A model generated the notes under the pieces. It ran no database searches, was not told where the DNA came from, and saw nothing but the letters and a program-made list of their open reading frames with translations. Of a stretch of DNA of 64,000 bases, positions 57,801-64,000 are shown piece after piece. The translations under genes were made by a program, and so were the position numbers. The DNA is from Leptodactylus fallax (lineage: Eukaryota; Chordata; Amphibia; Anura; Leptodactylidae): NCBI GenBank assembly GCA_947044405.1, contig CAMRHE010000321.1, forward strand, positions 1,364,001 to 1,428,000, in the 5' to 3' direction. How positions within the stretch are numbered: position 1 is the stretch's first letter; the number at the start of each line of letters is the position of its first letter.

Positions 57801-57999
57801 CCAGTTCTAATAAGGATTTGCTGCCAACACCCACAGTAACCGTCTCTTAGGCACACATGGATCCAATACACTAGCCTTCAGATATACTGACTTAGCTCCA
57901 GAATTGCATCACACGAAACAATTGACCGGTAACAACGAAGGTCCAGATAGAAGATCTGAAGGCGCGGGAAAACCTCCCTTTTATACGAAAGCTTTCCGA

Positions 58000-59000
58000 C
58001 GTGACTACATTGAGCAGCGCCAAAGGGACACCATCTGCTGAACAGTCAGTGAGTTTAACTGGGTTTCTCCCAATTGAAGGATCACTTTTCTACCCTCTTT
58101 CCAGAAAGTACTAGACTGAGAGTTAGACTCAGCAGCAAACACAATTATAGTGTCAGTGTTTTATCAAACAGTACAATAAGTCATCACCATATTCAATGCA
58201 ATCCTATCTGTCTTATGGTCTCTGATAATCACCACTCCAAACTACAGAAGGGTGAAACAACTCTTGAGCAATGGATGACTTGTCCACTCACATCCTATCT
58301 GTTTTACGGTTGTCTGGACTAACTCTACGGTCAGTTAGACCCAATTCTACAGTCATTTAGACCCAATTCTATGGTCATCTAGACCCAATGTATAACTTTC
58401 ACCAAAACACAGGTGGAGTTCATCTCCCACCACACTACAGGTGGAGCTCCTCAAGATAGCTCTGACCACCAACCTCACAGCCCTAGCATGCCAAAGAACT
58501 CCAGGCTCTCCGCTTCATCAAAAATATTACATAACTGTGAAGCAGGCAGAAGCTTCAATGGATAAAAGGTTTCTATCTAGGGAAGCCAAGCCCTCTTAGC
58601 CAGTCATAGAACAATACTACACCACAGTCACAACTGGTCTTCCATCTGTCCTGCTGTTTAAGTCCGTACTTTGCCTCTTGGCCGAATAGCCACACTATAT
58701 AGATTTCAATCTCACTTCGACCAGAGGATCAACTCTTGGTATGTCGATGCTTTGGGTTCTGGTGCTAGACACAGGCAATCATCCACTGTAGTCATGTTAA
58801 ACCAATACTTCTGATGATGAATTTGGATTTCACCAGTGACTTTGGATCCTGCTGGCTATGCCACAAAGGATGTAGGGGCCAGAAGTCCACAGCCCAACTC
58901 TGACTACACTAAGTGTTCCACTGGACCAGGCGCAACTCCCCCTAGTTTGACATACCCAATTACAGGGCAGCCAGTGGTGTTGCATCCAAGAAATTCACAC
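58000..59000. other. Unassigned interior between direct repeats
   Basis: No recognisable protein. It includes a short tandem (TTCTACGGTCA / CATTTAGACCCAATTCTA) near 58320-58390. If the flanking repeats are LTRs, this would be non-coding internal sequence. Confidence 0.4.
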
Positions 59001-59002
59001 AA

Positions 59003-59150
59003 GCATGTTGTCATCAGTTTTTACTGAACTAGATAAAGTTTGGCGCAACAAAGGTCAATGCCAATTGCTCAATAGTAAGGAACAGCCAAGAGCAACACCA
59101 GCAGCCCAACAAGACATGAACAAATCATGAGAACAGCAGTCCCATGGTGT
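59003..59150. repeat. Direct repeat pair, copy 2
   Basis: Diverged copy of 57624-57800 (GCATGTTGTCATCAGTTTTT, ACTGAACTAGATAAAG, GCGCAACAAAGGTCAATGCC). The divergence suggests an old duplication or old LTRs. Confidence 0.6.
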
Positions 59151-60264
59151 GCTTAACAGGAAACTGGTTCTCAGACACACAAAGGATTTACCACAATGGC
59201 CATCATATACACAGGTTCCGCACCTAACAAACAAAACATTGGACTGGTATCAATGGCGGTCCTGACGGAAATCTTTCCCGCCCGACATGTCTGCAAGCAT
59301 CAAGTCATAGCATGCGAAGGCTGCGTTGAGCTCTTCAGCATTTTCATTGACAATCACTTCATAAAATGCACAATAAAACACACAGAGAGTAAACATATAA
59401 AGCAGTCATACAGGCCAATCTTGGTAAGGATCTTAGAACATAAACCACCTAAAGCCATTTTGTGGAGGGTAGTAGCTTGTATCACCTTACAATATTACGG
59501 GAAGGGGTCACCCTAATGCCATTTAGTAGGGAGGTTTTCAGTCTACCCTGGGTCTGTCATTAACAGATATGCAGGGCACCGATATAGTTAAAATATATTC
59601 TGCAACTCTTCAACTTGTAAACCACAAGCCACTTCAGGCCTGCAGTTTACAAGGCAGGGACGTTAGTATTATATAGTAATTTAGAGTTTAATTAAATACA
59701 TTCATATTACAGGACATGAGATTATCCACAATGCAGAAACTAGCCTTATCCAGAGTTGCTACAGGCTTTTCAGTAAATGACAGCTGGTCTGGCACATTAA
59801 AAAACCCACTGCGCGTGCGTGAATAAGCCTAGCAAGTCCGCTCGCTCCTGCACGCTGGAATCTAAAAAGAAATGTCTGCAGTAAGCATGCATCGGTTAGC
59901 TCCCTGCACACGCATTGTAGAACTTTGCGAATACAGTCTGACAAGCGCATCTACACATGCACGTGCCGGATCCTCTAGCCATGCTGAATCTAGGCCTTCG
60001 AAAAACCAGGTTTGGATCGGCACATGCGCACTACAACCAAGGGCACGCCGAATATATCGGCGCCGCATGTATAAGGTATTTCCAGATAGTTTTAAATATC
60101 TCACTGGGCTGAATATGTTTATATATGCCTCCTGCATATGGTATAACGTTGAAAATGTTGTTTTTTATTTGTGTGTGTTAGTTAAATGTTTAAGTTCTGT
60201 GCTGAACCAGGACACTCTGGAGGCGTATCTCCTGCTACCTCCTGTGTCACCCCCTCTACCTCAT
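59151..60264. other. Unassigned; CpG-rich part may be a Penelope LTR-like region
   Basis: 59800-60070 is CpG-rich with GCGCGTGCGTG, CACATGCGCAC and GGCGCCGCATG, like the region before the hammerhead at 8300-8780. No protein is recognisable. The inference is supported by the hammerhead-like motif at 60486. Confidence 0.35.
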
Positions 60265-60422
60265 AGATTGTAAGCTCTTGCGAGCAAGGCCCTTAGTCCC
60301 AGTGTGTGAATTGAATATCTCTTTGTAATGTATCTTTTTTGTCAGTACTTGAACCCTACAAATTGTACAGTGCTGCGGAATATGTTGGCGCTATATAAAT
60401 AATTTTTTTTATTATTATTATT
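60265..60422 (+). mobile_element. LINE 3' tail, L2-like, with TTA tail
   Basis: Reads ATTGTAAGCTCTTGCGAGCA, AGGCCCTTAGTCCCAG, then ACAGTGCTGCGGAATATG, TTGGCGCTATATAAATAA and (TTA)n. Related to the tails at 36628 and 35531. Confidence 0.68.
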
Positions 60423-60482
60423 AGTATGTTTGCTTTATAAGAAGGTCAGTTGACAGTGTGTCTTATGTGAACTATCATTTAT

Positions 60483-60525
60483 GCACTTGAGAAAGGAGCT
60501 GGGTATCTCCGAAAAAACGTTGTGT
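60483..60525 (+). ncRNA. Degenerate hammerhead-like motif
   Basis: CTTGAGA (60486-60492) stands where CTGATGA is expected, followed by a GGAG / CTCC stem (60495-60498 with 60507-60510) and GAAAAAACGTTG. The layout follows the motif at 8788 but the core has two changes, so it is probably inactive. Confidence 0.4.
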
Positions 60526-60837
60526 GCTGGTATGTAATAAAAAAAACCTTATACACAACTTTGGGGTAAGCGGTGGTCTTCTTTCCATCCTTTAGAATGG
60601 TTCTTTCTACATTGTCTGATGTTTCGGCCCAAGTGGCGAAGATCAAGCTGCTGTGACGAACCCATTCATCATTGATTTCTGCTGACACGGGAGTTGTGAC
60701 CTATACACAACCCATTGAGGTGAGTAGCCACTCTAGTGATTATTTCTGTATATGATTTGATCATATCTAAATGATATTACACGAGGTGCTGCTCGGTGCT
60801 GTATTTTCTCTGTTTTTCTAGTGCATATATGAGAAGG

Positions 60838-61343
60838 TGACAAACAGGGTGCTGGAATCACAATATATTTCCCCCAGGTTTCTGACCTACAGTATGTATG
60901 GTCCAGTGCTGGTCTTGAATAGGCCTCAGTCCAGGTGTGAGACCTGGGCTCATTACTGGGCCATAAAAGGCTGTAGAGACTACTCTTCTGGGCAGACCCT
61001 GGGAGAGACTGGTCGGGTCTTTGGGTCTGTCTGAAGAGCTGAACTTCTGGTGAGACCTGATTGATATATTATTTTTTGTGTCATGTGGCTGGTAGTAAGC
61101 CACACGTAAAGTTAGCTTTGTTTTGTATTAGTTAGAGCTTGGACGAGCAGGAGTTTTGTTTTGCCTTTTGCCTGAAGTTAAGGATGTATTTTATTTTGCT
61201 TACTTTGGTACTTGACATAAGGTACCATAAGGCTTATTTATTTTTCTATTTTTTAAATAAACCTGTGTTTACCAGACAGCTGTATCCCTGTCTCTGACTG
61301 TTTAGGTCCGCACTGCAGCTACTACCGAGCTGCCTCCCACACA
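60838..61343 (+). mobile_element. LTR-like block, boundaries uncertain
   Basis: Starts near TGACAAACAGGGTGCTGG and ends near CTCCCACACA. CCATAAAAGGC (60961-60971) could be a TATA box and AATAAA (61256-61261) a polyadenylation signal, at LTR-like spacing. No target duplication or primer site was found. Confidence 0.35.
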
Positions 61344-61635
61344 CATATTAAATACTATATCATAATGAAAAAAAAGGAAACATCAGGAGGATATTGACAT
61401 AAAAGGTTAAAATATGTTGATATGGAAATAAATTAAATTGAACAAGGAATCTATTGTGGGGGTCGATTAGGATCAAGGAGGTTGACTCATAGACCACTTT
61501 ATGTAATGATAATATTTGATCTGTATGCACATGATCTGTATGAACCCATGGTTAGAAGACAAGATATGCAATCGTATAATGCTTACAGGTATTTTTGAGT
61601 ATAAGCCCTTAACAAGGCTTATATCTAAGGTTGAA
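61344..61635. other. Unassigned stretch, no gene
   Basis: AT-rich without a recognisable frame. Confidence 0.4.
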
Positions 61636-61836
61636 TTATCCTGTTGTATCCTCTAGTGCTTCATTCAGACCTATTGGATTGAGGGTATTCCATTTATATA
61701 TCCAATACATCTCTCTTCTTCTCAGAGCGTCAAATCTATTATTCTGAGTGGTGGAGATGTTATCTATTGGAACTACAGTGATATCTTTAAAGCTTCTTCT
61801 GTGTACCGCCACTGTATGTCTATTTATTAGCTGCAT
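61636..61836 (-). pseudogene. Penelope-like C-terminal fragment, minus strand
   Basis: RFDALRRREMYWIYKWNTLN followed by PIGLNEALED is the C-terminal block of Penelope-like proteins, comparable to WIFKLKTEIPDGLNERLNF at about 6176-6230. Upstream residues IDNISTTQNN fit the preceding linker. Only about 66 codons remain, and no GIY-YIG core is seen beside it. Confidence 0.7.
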
Positions 61837-62149
61837 GATATTTATTAACTTTATTAAATTTATGATATTTTATTAGACCTATTAGTACTATTTATGTATT
61901 TTAGATTTTGCTTTGACTTTATCATTTAAATCTATGATGTTTTCATTTAGATATATAACCTTTCATTCATACAGTATTAAGTCCTATGTCTCATTGACAC
62001 AACAAGCTATCTATTTTATTTTCATCTTATCTTACAACAAGCTATTCCTCAGCATATGTTTGGCACCATTGTGGCATAATTGAGAAGTGTACATATATAT
62101 ATTCTACATTAAGTTTCCTTTTATCCAACCACAGTATTGTAATCGGCAC

Positions 62150-62640
62150 CATAGGGAAAGTGTGCCTGCGCGGTCCAGTCCAACCTGTGCAGGCGCATTC
62201 CCTCCATTCCACAGTTGCCGATAGCATGTGCAGATATAGCCATATCATCGCTGGGAACTGGACCAAGTCTCTTGATAAATGATAAGTAAGGCACATGCTT
62301 GGCGCAATTACACTACACATGCTTGTTAGCATTATAACCACACCAACTACTTTCGGCGACAGATTCCACCTGATCCATAAAAATGCCACTATTTTACGGC
62401 TTACCACAATAAGGTTTGAAGTTTTTATGTTAAGACTGCATATTTAACTCTGTATATATCTAATTAGTCTATGTTGATGTGGGTCCTTCCCAAGGGGAGT
62501 GGCCTTAATATGTTGTATGTTATATAAAGAGGATTTTACCAGTATAATGCTCATGCTGAAACTACCCAAATATACATTTGATAAAGTGGCTACTTTACCA
62601 CGAAAACGCTTTGTGTTCTGTGGGTTGAAATAAAGGAAAT
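62150..62640 (+). mobile_element. Penelope LTR-like remnant with degenerate hammerhead
   Basis: A CpG-containing part (GTGCCTGCGCGGTCC, GTGCAGGCGCATTCC, 62161-62210) precedes a hammerhead-like motif: TTGATAA (62578-62584), a GTGG / CCAC stem (62586-62589 with 62598-62601) and GAAAACGC. CCCAAATA and TGTGGG could extend stem I. The core differs from CTGATGA at two positions. Confidence 0.45.
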
Positions 62641-63527
62641 CTTTTTACAATATCCGGAGGAGCATGGATTCCTTTAATTGGCATAACAGAACCTTTCTGT
62701 TTGTTGTTGGTCCTCTTATCTGAATTCACTGATGAAAGAAGTAATCATAGTGGTCCAGATGCAAGAGACAGAAAATATTACAGATTACAGTCAGAGACGT
62801 TACCTGTTAGTCACTACTGTATTCACCTAAATGGTCTGCAGACCCCTGTGTACAGCTGGTATGTACCATTATACAGTCATCGTATAGTGATAATATTTGT
62901 ATATAGGAGTTGGAGGCCCTCTTGGATGTATTTGGACTCCCTGTGTTGAACTCCTAGCTATGCTTCCATGCATAAATGCATTCATGCTACTGATCTCCAG
63001 TTTGATTAAGGATTCCAATTTGCCTTGAAACCAATTCAAGATAATATCACAACATGATAACAAAAGCCTTGAATAACTGCAGTTCATACCTCTGCACTGT
63101 GTTGCCCTCAGAGATACAAATATGATGGTTACCATATCACTGTTTCACCATGTTGTGTTAAAAAGTGACTTAAAAAGGAACTTTCACCACCTCCACCAAC
63201 TCCAACTCTTTGTTTGTTTTAACAGCCGCCAATCCATTGATTTGCGCACAATTGGAATTATTTCTGTTCCTGAGTCAGTGGAGCGACACCTGTTAAAAGC
63301 GACACAAGTAAAAAGAAACTGAGTTGATGAAGGTGAAAGGTCCTCTATAACTTGATATATATACATATCCAGTCAAGAGGACAACTAAGGGAGGACACAT
63401 CTAATACTGTATACTCATTCATACTAGGCCTTTTGGTAAACTATAAAAACATTAACCTTAGAGATGATGAATGTATATTAGCTATAAGTAAACCTTCTGA
63501 CCATATAGTTTTTCTTTTTTTGTTATA
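62641..63527. other. Unassigned stretch, no gene
   Basis: No recognisable protein, RNA or terminal repeat. Confidence 0.45.
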
Positions 63528-63529
63528 TA

Positions 63530-64000
63530 CAGTTGAAACCAGAAGTTTACATACACTATATAAAAAGACACATATGCATGTTTTTTCTCACTCTCTGACA
63601 TGAATTTAGAATAAACCTTTCCTGTTTTAGAGCAATTAGGATTATCAAAATTATTTATATTTGCCAAATGCCAGAATAATGAGGGAGAGAGAATTTTTAA
63701 GGCATTTTTATTACTTTCTGCAAAGTCAAAAGTTTACATACACTAAGATTACTTTGCCTTTAAACAATTTGGGACAGCCCATATGATGATGTCATGTCTT
63801 TGGAAGCTTCTGATTTATTGGCAACATAAACATGGTTTATTGGCAACATCTGAGTTAGAGACACACCTGTGAATGTATTTTAAGGCACACCTGAAACACA
63901 GTGCTTCTTTGTGTAACATCATGGGAAAATCTAAAGAAATCAGCCAAGATATCAGGAAGAGAATTGTGGACTTGCACAAGTCTGGTTCATCCTTGGGTGC
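63530..64000 (+). mobile_element. Sleeping Beauty/Frog Prince-type Tc1, left part
   Basis: TA (63528-63529) precedes CAGTTGAAACCAGAAGTTTA, the outer repeat. The inner direct repeat AAAAGTTTACATACACTAAG lies at 63728-63747, giving the IR/DR structure of salmonid- and frog-type Tc1 elements. The transposase start follows at 63921. The right end is beyond the window. Confidence 0.93.
63921..64000 (+). CDS. Sleeping Beauty-type transposase, N-terminus only
   Basis: The 26 codons in the window start MGKSKEISQDIRKRIVDLHK and continue with SGSSLG, closely matching the first helix-turn-helix (PAI subdomain) of Sleeping Beauty and Frog Prince transposases. This part recognises the direct repeats in the element ends. 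No stop or shift is visible up to the edge. The catalytic domain cannot be judged. It is a family distinct from the three other Tc1 families in the window. Confidence 0.9.
   Translation, partial: MGKSKEISQDIRKRIVDLHKSGSSLG

Overview
The window is a transposable-element graveyard from a vertebrate nuclear genome, most likely an amphibian and probably a frog. That call is an inference from the repeat mix: several Tc1 families including a Sleeping Beauty/Frog Prince type, TTAA-flanked DNA elements with CCCCTTAACGACC ends, hAT elements with minisatellite cores, CR1, L1/Tx1-like, Rex1/Babar-like and L2-like retroelements, and Penelope-like elements with hammerhead-type motifs. I see no host protein-coding exon, tRNA or rRNA gene that I can support.

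Layout. 1-2941 is the right part of a TTAA element built of alternating inverted units. It sits in a family I Tc1 copy (2946-5537) that carries a second TTAA element (4141-5380). 5538-9120 is a decayed Penelope-like element (GIY-YIG remnant, CpG-rich LTR-like region, hammerhead motif), split by a family II Tc1 (6299-7949). An LTR with a polypurine tract follows (9448-10200). 11641-23840 is one CR1 element cut into five pieces by a 5.4 kb hAT (12473-17897), a Tc1 (18083-19615), a 152 bp Harbinger-type MITE (20036-20187) and a 5'-truncated L1/Tx1-like element (20797-23467). Each insertion has the expected target duplication, and removing each one restores the CR1 reading frame. The hAT itself holds a second family II Tc1 (13262-14913) with an intact 340-residue transposase (13490-14512, minus strand). 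24120-26471 is a hAT-like element containing a complete smaller hAT (24665-25874). 26477-29669 holds two Tc1 copies (families I and III) beside one AT microsatellite.

29795-40900 is mostly non-coding: fragments of MITEs and Tc1, a 2.4 kb hAT-like element (32780-35146), L2-type tails, two inverted-repeat MITEs and LTR-like direct repeats. 40925-43248 is a 5'-truncated Rex1/Babar-like retrotransposon with an uninterrupted 498-codon RT frame. 44941-50085 is a decayed L1/Tx1-like element with a solo LTR in its 3' region. 50098-57200 holds hAT and MITE elements and a remarkable 773 bp near-palindrome (56418-57190). 57600-63500 carries direct repeats, an L2-type tail, an LTR-like block and Penelope remnants. 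A Sleeping Beauty-type Tc1 begins at 63530 and runs off the window.

Nothing here works together as a pathway. The biological interest is the insertion history, one apparently intact Tc1 transposase, the hammerhead-type motifs, a 31 bp minisatellite shared by three hAT elements, and the large palindrome. I found no convincing undescribed system with a host function.
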